A stretch of DNA of 47,614 bases from Acidobacteriota bacterium (GTDB taxonomy: Bacteria > Acidobacteriota > Vicinamibacteria > Fen-336), in contig JAJDNS010000009.1 in the NCBI GenBank assembly GCA_022340585.1, forward strand, positions 1-47,614, given 5' to 3'. A program made the translations under genes and the position numbers. The notes under the pieces were generated by a model. The model saw nothing but the letters and a program-made list of their open reading frames with translations. It had not been told where the DNA came from and did no database searches. Each line of letters begins with the position of its first letter. Within the stretch, counting starts at the first letter, position 1. Shown here piece after piece: positions 35,403 through 42,680 of this stretch.

Positions 35403-36427
35403 GCACTAAACAAAAGATCCGCGTGCTGATCGTCGACGACTCTGCCTTCGTGCGCAAAGCGGTGGCGCGGATGCTGGGCGAGGCGGCGGACATCGAGGTG
35501 GTGGGGGCGGCCGGCGACGGCGAGGAGGGGCTCGAGAAGGCCCACGAGCTCCATCCCGACGTCGTCACCCTCGACATCAAGATGCCGAAGCTCGGCGGAC
35601 TCGAGACCCTCGAGCGGCTGATGGCCGAGCGCCCGGTCCCGGTGCTGCTCCTGTCCTCGCTGACCCAGGAAGGGGCGGAGGTGACGCTGCGCGCCCTCGA
35701 GCTCGGGGCGATGGACTTCGTGGACAAGTCGAGCGTCGAGCCCATGAGCATGCTCAGCCTCACCCAGGAGCTCGTCGAGAAGGTGCGCGCCCTGGGTCAC
35801 GCGCGGGTCAAGGGACATCGTCGCGGGAAGGCGCGCCGGGCCGCGCCCGCGAAGGAGGGGGCGGCCGAGGTCGTGGTGGTCGCCGCTTCCACCGGGGGCC
35901 CCTCCAGCCTCCAGTCCCTGATCTCCGGCCTGCCCGCCGGGCTTCGAGCGACGATCCTCATCGTCCAGCACATCCCCCGCGGCTTCACCCGCTCGCTGGC
36001 CGAGCGGCTCGACGCCCGCAGCGCCATCCCGGTTCGGGAGGCGGCCGACGGCGACCTCATCGAGCCGGGCCGGGTGTTCATTGCCCCCGCCGGCATCCAC
36101 ACCCGGCTCCAACGCCGCGGTGCCCGGGTGCGGGTCGTTCTCGACGAGGAGCCGCGCGACGCCCTCCACCGCCCCTCGGCCGACGTGCTCATGGCCTCGG
36201 CCGCATCCGTCTTCGGGCCGCGCACGGTGGGGGTGGTCCTCACCGGGATGGGCTCGGATGGGACCGAGGGCCTGCGGGCCATCCAGGCAGCGGGCGGACA
36301 CACCCTGGCCGAGTCCGAGGACACCTGTGTGATCTACGGCATGCCGAAGGCGGCGGCGGCGGCGGGGGTGGTGTCCCGGATCGTGCCGCTCGACCGCATG
36401 GCTGAGGAGATACTGGCTACGGTATAG
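35399..36427 (+). CDS. cheB: CheB receptor methylesterase
   Basis: The 342-residue enzyme removes methyl groups from receptors. The receiver domain has D13/D14 and phospho-acceptor D59 (VVTLDIKMPKLGG). The esterase domain shows catalytic Ser (AASTGGPSSL), His (VQHIPRGFTRSL) and Asp (TGMGSDGTEGL), with GMPKAAAAAGV near the end. Together with CheR it gives adaptation, so the operon holds a full adaptation set. Confidence 0.96.
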   Translation: MSTKQKIRVLIVDDSAFVRKAVARMLGEAADIEVVGAAGDGEEGLEKAHELHPDVVTLDIKMPKLGGLETLERLMAERPVPVLLLSSLTQEGAEVTLRALELGAMDFVDKSSVEPMSMLSLTQELVEKVRALGHARVKGHRRGKARRAAPAKEGAAEVVVVAASTGGPSSLQSLISGLPAGLRATILIVQHIPRGFTRSLAERLDARSAIPVREAADGDLIEPGRVFIAPAGIHTRLQRRGARVRVVLDEEPRDALHRPSADVLMASAASVFGPRTVGVVLTGMGSDGTEGLRAIQAAGGHTLAESEDTCVIYGMPKAAAAAGVVSRIVPLDRMAEEILATV

Positions 36428-36432
36428 AATCC

Positions 36433-36495
36433 ATGGGACTTCTGGTCCGCCGTCGCGCCGGCGGCGAGGCCGTCATCTGCGGGGAGACCGCTTGA
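36433..36495 (+). CDS. Possible 20-residue upstream peptide coupled to the PATAN-receiver gene
   Basis: ATG 36433 opens a 20-codon frame whose TGA (36493-36495) overlaps the TTG start of the next gene (36492-36494). It has a run of three Arg (LLVRRRAGGE). TATAGAAT (36423-36430) lies immediately before it and may be a -10 element. It could couple or regulate translation of the next gene, or be chance. Confidence 0.25.
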   Translation: MGLLVRRRAGGEAVICGETA

Positions 36496-38474
36496 GCCTG
36501 ACCGGCAACCTCGAGGACCTGCCCCTCCTCGACATCATGCAGATCGTCTCGTTCAGCAAGAAGACGGGATACCTGGCGATCGAGATGGAAGGGGGACAGG
36601 GCGGCATCGTCTTCCGTGAGGGTCTCGTCGTCGCCGCGTTCACCGCCGGATCTCCCCCCGCCGATCCCCGTTCCACCAGCCTGCCCCCGGAGCGGCGCGA
36701 GCCGCTCGTCCGGTCCCGGATCGTCTTCGCCCTCGAGCACCTGGCCCGCCTGAGGGAGGGGGCCTTCGGCTTCGAGCTCACCGACGACGTCCCGCGCACG
36801 CTGGGTTCGCGGGACCTGACGGGCGAGACCATGGCCGGTGGCATCAATCCCCAGGACCTGCTCCTCGACCTGGCCGCGGGCATGGATGAGGGTCTGGCCG
36901 AGTCGGCGGCCGCGGTCGAGGCGTCCTTCGCCGCCCCGGAGGAAGGTGTCGTGGACGCCGCTGACACCTCGCCGATCGCGGTGTCGGCGAAGCCCGACCT
37001 CGGCGCCACGGCGGAGCCAGAGGCCGAGCCGGCCGCTCCGGCACCAGCGCCCCCGGCCGACCCGGCCGCAACCGTGGACATCTCCGGTCGGGGGGAGCCC
37101 GAGCCTCCGGTCGCCCCTGTACCGTCGTCCGTGCCCGGGAAGCCGCCCGGACCCGATGAGACGATCGCGCCGGGGGCCTGGCCCGAGCCCCCGGAACGAT
37201 CGGTGGAGCCACCCGCCGAGCCTCAGCCGACCCAGCCCATGGAGCCGGTGGTGCTGCCCGCTGAGCCTCAGCCGACCGAGCCGCCTGCGCCTCCGGCGCC
37301 TCCCACGCCCGAGGCACCGCCCCCGCCTGAGCCTTCCCTGGCGGCCGAGGTGCCGGCGTCTCCCGCGCCCGCCCGCGAGCCCGCGCCCGCCCGCGACCCC
37401 GAGTCCGGGGCCCGCGCCCTGCTCCTCGTGGACGACGAGCCCGACGTGCGGGGCATCCTCCGCGACCACTTCGCCGCCGCCGGGTATCGCATCGAGGAGG
37501 CGGGGGACCCCGCCGCCGCGGCCAAGCTGGCGGGGCGCCTGCGATCGGAGGCCGTGCCCTTCGTCCTCGTCACCGACCTGGGGATGCCCTCCTCCGGCGG
37601 GGCGTCCTTCTTCGGTGGCTTCGAGGTGGTCAAGCGGCTGTGGAAGATGAACCTCCGCCCGCCGATCCTGATGATGACGGAGAGCCTCAACCAGTCGCTG
37701 CGCCTGCGAGCGCGGCAGATGGGCATCCAGGCCTTCGTGTTCAAGCCGACCCTCAGCAAGCTGAACCCCCGCCAGTTCGAGGCCGACCTCGCGGCCTTCG
37801 CCGGCAAGCTGGCGTCCGATGTGCTGCCGAGGCTGGCCGAGGTGGCCTCCCTGCGCCTCACCCCGCCCCCGCGCAAGGGGAAGCGCCCTGCGGACCCCGG
37901 AGCCGCCGGCCCCCCCGCCGAGGACGCGGTCCGTCCGTTCGAGTTCCTCAAGCGGCGTCTCCGCGACCTGCGACAGCCGGGAGACGCCAACGAGATCGCC
38001 GCCCTGCTCATGAAGGTCGCCCGCGAGTTCTTCGAGCGGTCCATCCTCTTCGTGGTCAAGAACGACCAGGCCCGGGGGCTCGGGGGCTTCGGGCTGGCGC
38101 CGCGAGAAGAGACCCTCAACCTCCTCGCGCGGCAGATCACGATCCCGCTCCTGGAGCCGTCGATCTTCCGCGACGTCGCCTCCGACCGACGTTCCTTCGC
38201 CGGGCACCTGCCCGCGGACCGCTGGTCCGGCCACCTGATGGGGCGCATCGGGCGCTTCCAGTCGGGCGAGATCGCGCTCCTGCCGCTGCAGGCCCACCGC
38301 GAGACGATCGCGCTTCTCTTCGGGGACAACCCCGAATCGGGCCGGGCCATCGCCGGCCTCGAGGCCCTCGAGGTCTTCGTCCACCAGGCCGGGATCTCTC
38401 TCGAGAACGTCTTCCTCCAGCGCCGGCTGCAGGCTCTGCAGGAGCACGAGGGGGTCGACCCCGCCACGGGCTAG
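36492..38474 (+). CDS. PATAN (DUF4388)-receiver-GAF-like signalling protein
   Basis: The 660-residue product begins with a PATAN/DUF4388 domain (about 1-105, LEDLPLLDIMQIVSFSKKTGYLAIE). A Pro/Ala/Glu-rich linker follows (about 130-305). Next is a receiver domain (about 306-430; LLLVDDEPD, phospho-acceptor near residue 361 in LVTDLGMP, Lys in VFKP). A C-terminal GAF-like region lies at about 470-650. It starts with TTG 36492 behind GGGGAGA. It could receive phosphate from the CheA of this operon. PATAN proteins are common in myxobacteria and Deinococcus with little known function. Confidence 0.82.
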   Translation: MSLTGNLEDLPLLDIMQIVSFSKKTGYLAIEMEGGQGGIVFREGLVVAAFTAGSPPADPRSTSLPPERREPLVRSRIVFALEHLARLREGAFGFELTDDVPRTLGSRDLTGETMAGGINPQDLLLDLAAGMDEGLAESAAAVEASFAAPEEGVVDAADTSPIAVSAKPDLGATAEPEAEPAAPAPAPPADPAATVDISGRGEPEPPVAPVPSSVPGKPPGPDETIAPGAWPEPPERSVEPPAEPQPTQPMEPVVLPAEPQPTEPPAPPAPPTPEAPPPPEPSLAAEVPASPAPAREPAPARDPESGARALLLVDDEPDVRGILRDHFAAAGYRIEEAGDPAAAAKLAGRLRSEAVPFVLVTDLGMPSSGGASFFGGFEVVKRLWKMNLRPPILMMTESLNQSLRLRARQMGIQAFVFKPTLSKLNPRQFEADLAAFAGKLASDVLPRLAEVASLRLTPPPRKGKRPADPGAAGPPAEDAVRPFEFLKRRLRDLRQPGDANEIAALLMKVAREFFERSILFVVKNDQARGLGGFGLAPREETLNLLARQITIPLLEPSIFRDVASDRRSFAGHLPADRWSGHLMGRIGRFQSGEIALLPLQAHRETIALLFGDNPESGRAIAGLEALEVFVHQAGISLENVFLQRRLQALQEHEGVDPATG

Positions 38475-38527
38475 CGTGGCCGGGCCGGCCGTGGGCTGGG
38501 GTAGAATCTCCGGCGAGAGGTTCAGCC

Positions 38528-39337
38528 ATGTCCAACGACGAGCTCACCCGCAAGGGGCAAGACGTCCTCCAGATCGTCACCAAGGCGAAGGAGTTCACCG
38601 AGGAGGTCCTCAAGGAGAACGAGCGACTCCGGTACAAGATCGCCTCCCTGGAGGCCGGCGGGGGCGGGCAGGCCGCCGACGAGCGGGTCCGGTCCCTCCA
38701 GAAGAAGGTCCAGACCCTCGAGGAGAAGCTGGCCGAGATCGAGGCGAGCTACCGCAAGGTCGAGGAGGAGAACAAGGAGTTCGCCGACCGGTACATCGAG
38801 ATCGAGGAGCAGAACAACAACCTCGCCAACCTCTACGTGGCCTCCTACCAGCTGCACTCCACCCTCGATTTCAACGAGGTCGTCCGCATCGTCCAGGAGA
38901 TCGTCATCAACCTCATCGGGGCCGAGGTCTTCCACATCTTCATGGTGAGCGAGAAGACGGGCCAGCTCGAGGTGGAGGCCTCGGAGGGGCAGACTCCCGG
39001 CCGCACCGCCATCCCCCTGGGCGACGGGGACATCGGGGGGGCCGCGCAGAGCGGTGAGAACTACTTCGCGGACAACGTGGCCCGCAGCGACCCGAGCCCC
39101 TTCGAGGAGCCGCTCGCGGTGATCCCCCTCAAGATCAAGGAGTCCACGATCGGGGTCATCTCGATCAACAAGCTCCTGGTCCAGAAGACGCAGTTCACCA
39201 CCATGGACTACGAGCTGTTCACGCTCCTGGCCGGGCACGCTGCGACCGCGATCTTCTCGGCGAAGCTCTACTCCTCGTCGGCCCGGAAGCTCTCCACCCT
39301 GCAGGGCTTCCTGGACATGCTCAAGCAGCAGAAGTAG
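38528..39337 (+). CDS. Coiled-coil GAF-domain protein
   Basis: The 269-residue product starts with a long charged coiled coil (about 1-110, with ENERLRYKIASLEAG and QKKVQTLEEKLAEIEASYRKV). A GAF domain follows (about 115-255, STLDFNEVVRIVQEIVINL, then AVIPLKIKESTIGVISINK). There is no enzyme domain, so it probably senses a ligand and passes the signal by contact. The start is ATG 38528, after GAGAGG. TAGAAT (38502-38507) upstream may give an internal promoter. It ends the chemosensory block. Confidence 0.82.
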   Translation: MSNDELTRKGQDVLQIVTKAKEFTEEVLKENERLRYKIASLEAGGGGQAADERVRSLQKKVQTLEEKLAEIEASYRKVEEENKEFADRYIEIEEQNNNLANLYVASYQLHSTLDFNEVVRIVQEIVINLIGAEVFHIFMVSEKTGQLEVEASEGQTPGRTAIPLGDGDIGGAAQSGENYFADNVARSDPSPFEEPLAVIPLKIKESTIGVISINKLLVQKTQFTTMDYELFTLLAGHAATAIFSAKLYSSSARKLSTLQGFLDMLKQQK

Positions 39338-39343
39338 CCCCGG

Positions 39344-39374
39344 TCCCCCGGCCCCGCCCCCCGCTCCCGGGGGA
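39344..39374 (+). terminator. Hairpin after the chemosensory block
   Basis: TCCCCCGG (39344-39351) pairs with CCGGGGGA (39367-39374) around 15 bases. It lies 6 bases after the GAF-gene stop. No T tract. A second stem, TGGCCTC/GAGGCCA (39381-39399), follows and overlaps the next promoter. Confidence 0.45.
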
Positions 39375-39379
39375 GGCGC

Positions 39380-39407
39380 TTGGCCTCCGTACGAGGCCAG
39401 CTATACT
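39380..39407 (+). promoter_or_regulatory. Candidate promoter of the AAA-VWA pair
   Basis: TTGGCC (39380-39385), 16 bases, TATACT (39402-39407) matches the spacing of the two other promoters noted in this window. An inverted repeat TGGCCTC-N5-GAGGCCA (39381-39399) covers the -35 and spacer, a possible operator. The ATG is 24 bases downstream with GGGAGG between. Confidence 0.5.
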
Positions 39408-39430
39408 GGGTGGCAGGGAGGTTCCCCCAC

Positions 39431-40900
39431 ATGTCGCGACCCCGTACCGTCGGTGAGCTCAGGAGGATTGTCTCCGGACCGGGCCTGTCGGTGAAGGAGG
39501 AGATGCGCCGCAACCTGCTGCGCAAGCTCTCGGCCCGGGAGCCGCTCTTCCCCGGCATCCTCGGCTACGACGACTCGGTCATCCCCCAGGTCACCAACGC
39601 CGTCCTCTCGAGACACAACATGATCCTGCTCGGTCTGCGGGGCCAGGCGAAGAGCCGGCTGCTGCGCAGCCTGACCGGGCTCCTCGATCCTCAGGTCCCG
39701 GCGGTGGCCGGCTGCGAGATCGGCGACGACCCCTTCGCGCCCCTGTGCCGGAGCTGCCGCGACCGGCTGGCGCAGGAGGGGGACGACACCCCCCTCGTCT
39801 GGCTCGAGCCCGACGACCGGTACGTGGAGAAGCTCGCCACCCCCGACGTGACCATCGCCGACATCATCGGCGACGTGGACCCCATCCGGGCCGCCCGGGG
39901 CGGGTTCGACCTCGGGAGCGAGCTCACCATGCACTATGGGCTCCTGCCCCGGGCGCACCGGGGGATCTTCGCCCTGAACGAGCTTCCCGACCTCGCCGGG
40001 CGGATCCAGGTGGGGTTGTTCAATATCCTCCAGGAGGGCGACGTGCAGATCAAGGGCTACCCGGTCCGGCTGCCCGTCGACGTCTGCATGGTCTTCACCG
40101 CCAACCCCGAGGACTACACCGCCCGGGGCAAGATCATCACCCCCCTCAAGGACCGCATCGGGAGCGAGGTCCGCACCCACTACCCGACCGCCCTCGAGCA
40201 CGGGGTGGCGATCACCCAGCAGGAGGCGTGGACCGACCGGGCCGCCGACCTCCACCTTCCCCGGTACGTCCGGGAGGTCGTGGAGGGGATCGCCTTCGCG
40301 GCTCGACGCGACAAGAAGATCGACGGCCGCAGCGGGGTCTCCCAGCGTCTCCCCATCAGCGCCCTCGAGAACGCGGTCAGCAACGCCGAGCGCCGTTCCC
40401 TCCTCGCCGGAGAGTCGCCCGCGGTGCCCCGCATCTCCGACATCTACGCCGCTCTGCCCTCCCTCACCGGCAAGTTCGAGCTCGAGTACGAGGGGGAGCT
40501 CCTCGGCGCGGAGAACGTGGCCCGGGAGCTGATCCGGCAGGCGGTGGGAGAGGTCTTCTCCGTCTACATGGGGGCGGTGGACTTCGCTCCGGTGGTCCAG
40601 TTCTTCGAGGCCGGCGGCACCCTGCGGATCCGTGAGGACTCCCCGGCCAGCGAGGTCCTGGGCCAGCTTCACCAGGTCCCGGAGGTGCTCGCCCACGTCC
40701 ACCTGCTCGGGGCGAAGCCGGAGGACCCGGCGCCGCTCCTCGCCGCCGCCGGCGAGTTCGTGCTGGAGGGGCTCTGGGCCCAGAAGAAGGTGGGGCGCAG
40801 CGACGACCGGGGCTTCGTGGCCGCCGAGCGCCGCGACGAAGTCGAGATCGACCTCGAGCGGCTCGAGCGGCTGCGCAAGCTCAAGCGGCAGGTGAACTGA
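39431..40900 (+). CDS. Mg-chelatase/MoxR-like AAA ATPase
   Basis: The 489-residue ATPase has a Walker A-type loop GLRGQAKS (68-75) and a Walker B-like HRGIFALNELPDL where the usual Asp-Glu reads Asn-Glu (N183, E184). TANPEDYTARGKIITPLKDRIGSEV carries sensor and arginine-finger-type residues. Three Cys (C95, C106, C109, in GCEIGDDPFAPLCRSC) form a possible zinc site. It is chaperone-like rather than a real chelatase, since the partner is a VWA protein encoded 10 bases downstream. Start ATG 39431 follows GGGAGG. The client protein is unknown. Confidence 0.88.
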   Translation: MSRPRTVGELRRIVSGPGLSVKEEMRRNLLRKLSAREPLFPGILGYDDSVIPQVTNAVLSRHNMILLGLRGQAKSRLLRSLTGLLDPQVPAVAGCEIGDDPFAPLCRSCRDRLAQEGDDTPLVWLEPDDRYVEKLATPDVTIADIIGDVDPIRAARGGFDLGSELTMHYGLLPRAHRGIFALNELPDLAGRIQVGLFNILQEGDVQIKGYPVRLPVDVCMVFTANPEDYTARGKIITPLKDRIGSEVRTHYPTALEHGVAITQQEAWTDRAADLHLPRYVREVVEGIAFAARRDKKIDGRSGVSQRLPISALENAVSNAERRSLLAGESPAVPRISDIYAALPSLTGKFELEYEGELLGAENVARELIRQAVGEVFSVYMGAVDFAPVVQFFEAGGTLRIREDSPASEVLGQLHQVPEVLAHVHLLGAKPEDPAPLLAAAGEFVLEGLWAQKKVGRSDDRGFVAAERRDEVEIDLERLERLRKLKRQVN

Positions 40901-40910
40901 GGGGAAGGGA

Positions 40911-42131
40911 GTGGCCGTCACCCGCTACCACCGCTACATCGGGGAGCTCTGGGACGACCTGAACCTCGAGGAGCTCGTCTCGGAGCTCTCGGACTTCCTC
41001 CTCCAGAGCGGCTTCGGGCAGGAGATGGGCGAGTGGGACGAGGACTCGCTGCAGGCCCTGCACGACGCGATCCTCGAGGCCCTCGTGCGGCGGGGGCTCC
41101 TCTCCGACGAGGACCTCGAGAAGCTCATGTCCGACCAGGGGGCTCTCGACCAGTTCCTCCAGAAGACGGTGGAGCGCCTGGTGCGCGAGGGCTACCTGAA
41201 GACCTCCGAGGCCGAGCCCTTCCATGACCCCACCGGCGGCGGGGAGCGCGGGGCCCAGGGCCCCCCGGTCAAGTTCGAGCTCACCGAGAAGACCGTCGAC
41301 TTCCTCGGCTACCGGGCCCTTCGCGACCTCCTGGGCTCGGTGGGCAAGGCCTCCTTCGGGCGTCACGACACCCGGGACCTCGCCACCGGGGTCGAGGCCT
41401 CGGGGCCGTCGAAGACGTGGGAGTTCGGCGACACCATGAACCTCGACGTCAGCGGCACTCTCCTGAACGCGGTGGCCCGGGAGGGGCTGCGCGTCCCCCT
41501 GCACGTGGACTACGAGGACCTCCTCGTCCGCCAGTCCGAGTACCAGTCCTCGTGCGCCACCGTGGTCATGCTCGACTGCTCCCACAGCATGATCCTGTAC
41601 GGCGAAGATCGCTTCACCCCGGCCAAGAAGGTGGCCCTGGCCCTGAGCCACCTCCTGCGGACCCAGTATCCCGGCGACAGCCTGCACCTGGTTCTCTTCC
41701 ACGACTCCGCCGAGGAGGTGCCGCTTTCCCAGATCGCCCGGGTCCGGGTGGGGCCGTACTACACCAACACCCGGGAGGGTCTGCGCCTGGCCCAGCGGAT
41801 CCTGAGGCGCCAGCGCAAGGACATGAAGCAGATCGTCATGATCACCGACGGCAAGCCGTCGGCCCTGACCGAGAAGGACGGGAGCATCTACCGTAACCCG
41901 TTTGGCCTCGACCCCCGGGTGGTCGCCCTCACCCTCAAGGAGGTCGCGAGCTGCCGCCGGCAGGGGATCCCGGTCAACACCTTCATGCTGGCCCGCGACC
42001 GGGACCTCGTTGCCTTCGTCCAGAGGGTCACCCAGATGTGCCGAGGCAAGGCCTACTTCACCAGCCCCTGGAGCCTGGGCCAGTATGTCCTGATGGACTA
42101 CCTGAACAAGAAGGTCAAGAAGCTCCACTGA
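40911..42131 (+). CDS. VWA-domain partner protein of the AAA ATPase
   Basis: The 406-residue cytoplasmic protein has an acidic helical N-terminal region (1-200) and a VWA domain (about 215-400). The latter has an intact MIDAS: DCSHSM (D about 222), a later Thr ([10 protein letters not shown]) and the Asp of [10 protein letters not shown]. This is the CoxE/YehP-like type that binds a metal-dependent client together with a MoxR-like ATPase. GTG 40911 follows GGGGAAGGGA. The 10-base gap and shared promoter mark the two as a unit. In contrast to the degraded VWA pair at 2510-4367, this one looks metal-competent. Confidence 0.88.
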   Translation: MAVTRYHRYIGELWDDLNLEELVSELSDFLLQSGFGQEMGEWDEDSLQALHDAILEALVRRGLLSDEDLEKLMSDQGALDQFLQKTVERLVREGYLKTSEAEPFHDPTGGGERGAQGPPVKFELTEKTVDFLGYRALRDLLGSVGKASFGRHDTRDLATGVEASGPSKTWEFGDTMNLDVSGTLLNAVAREGLRVPLHVDYEDLLVRQSEYQSSCATVVMLDCSHSMILYGEDRFTPAKKVALALSHLLRTQYPGDSLHLVLFHDSAEEVPLSQIARVRVGPYYTNTREGLRLAQRILRRQRKDMKQIVMITDGKPSALTEKDGSIYRNPFGLDPRVVALTLKEVASCRRQGIPVNTFMLARDRDLVAFVQRVTQMCRGKAYFTSPWSLGQYVLMDYLNKKVKKLH

Positions 42132-42158
42132 CCTTCCCTGCGCTACCATGAGCCAACC

Positions 42159-42183
42159 GCGGCGGTCCGGAACGGGCCGCCGC
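42159..42183 (+). terminator. 10-bp hairpin before the selenoprotein gene
   Basis: GCGGCGGTCC (42159-42168) pairs with GGGCCGCCGC (42174-42183), with one U-G pair, around GGAAC. It ends 8 bases before the ribosome-binding site AAGGAG. It may terminate the VWA unit or insulate the leader. Confidence 0.4.
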
Positions 42184-42202
42184 CTCGAGCAAGGAGACAG
42201 GA

Positions 42203-42550
42203 ATGGCCAAGGTCGACTGGCGCTACAACCGCGTGGGTTGAAAGACATGCGGAAAGGCGCAGGAGTTTCTTGCGCGAAACGACATCGAGACGAAGGAGCT
42301 GGTCGACGCCCGGAAGAACAAGCTCGGTCCGAAGCAGGCCCTCGCCCTCCTCGACGGCATGAACGAGCTCGTCGCGGCGAAGGGCAAGAAGGTCGAGCGC
42401 ATCGACCTCCGCAAGGGCATGCCCGACAAGGCCACCGTCACCCGCCTCATGATCGGTCCCAGCGGCAACCTCCGCGCCCCCACGCTGCGGGTGGGCAAGA
42501 GGATCCTCGTCGGGTTCGACGAGGAGTCCTACGAGAAGGTGCTGGGCTAG
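42203..42550 (+). CDS. ArsC/thioredoxin-fold selenoprotein with in-frame UGA (UxxC)
   Basis: ATG 42203 follows AAGGAGACAGGA, and codon 13 is TGA (42239-42241). The frame goes on without other stops to TAG 42548-42550, giving 115 residues with U13 in the motif GUKTCGKAQEFL. This matches the CxxC position of thioredoxin-fold proteins, with Sec replacing the first Cys. The rest (ELVDARKNKLGPKQAL, then GPSGNLRAPTLRVGKRILVG) fits the ArsC/Spx-like seleno-family, including the conserved Pro near the end (RAPT). A likely redox enzyme; its substrate is unknown. A conventional caller would miss it or start at 42359. Confidence 0.85.
42239..42275 (+). promoter_or_regulatory. Sec UGA codon and SECIS-like hairpin
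   Basis: After the UGA (42239-42241), GCGCAGGA (42257-42264) pairs with TCTTGCGC (42268-42275), with one G-U pair, around the loop GTT. Bacterial SECIS elements have a short stem a dozen or so bases after UGA with G and U in the apical loop. The spacing (15 bases to the stem) is slightly long but acceptable. Confidence 0.65.
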
Positions 42551-42573
42551 GACGTGCGTCCAGCTGTGGCGTA

Positions 42574-42672
42574 GGGCTCGGTGGGCGAGGCCCCCGGCGA
42601 GGCCCGGCGAGGACCCTGCTTCACTTCGAAGCCAACGGGCCCGCAGACGAACTGGCGGTGCCCGCCGAGCCC
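42574..42672. repeat. Long-range inverted repeat between convergent genes
   Basis: GGGCTCGGTGGGC (42574-42586) and GCCCGCCGAGCCC (42660-42672) can pair over 13 positions, one as G-U, 73 bases apart. Two small hairpins flank it: GGACG-TG-CGTCC (42550-42561) and GGACGC-TAGC-GCGTCC (42676-42691), the second covering the receptor stop codon. It may end transcription from both sides. No gene is evident in 42551-42680. Confidence 0.35.
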
Positions 42673-42680
42673 CAGGGACG

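Noticed and set aside
42239..42241. Reading the TGA as a frameshift, nonsense mutation or gene start after it
   Set aside because: There is a strong ribosome-binding site and coding sequence before it, the redox motif spans it, and a hairpin follows; a selenocysteine codon explains all of this better.
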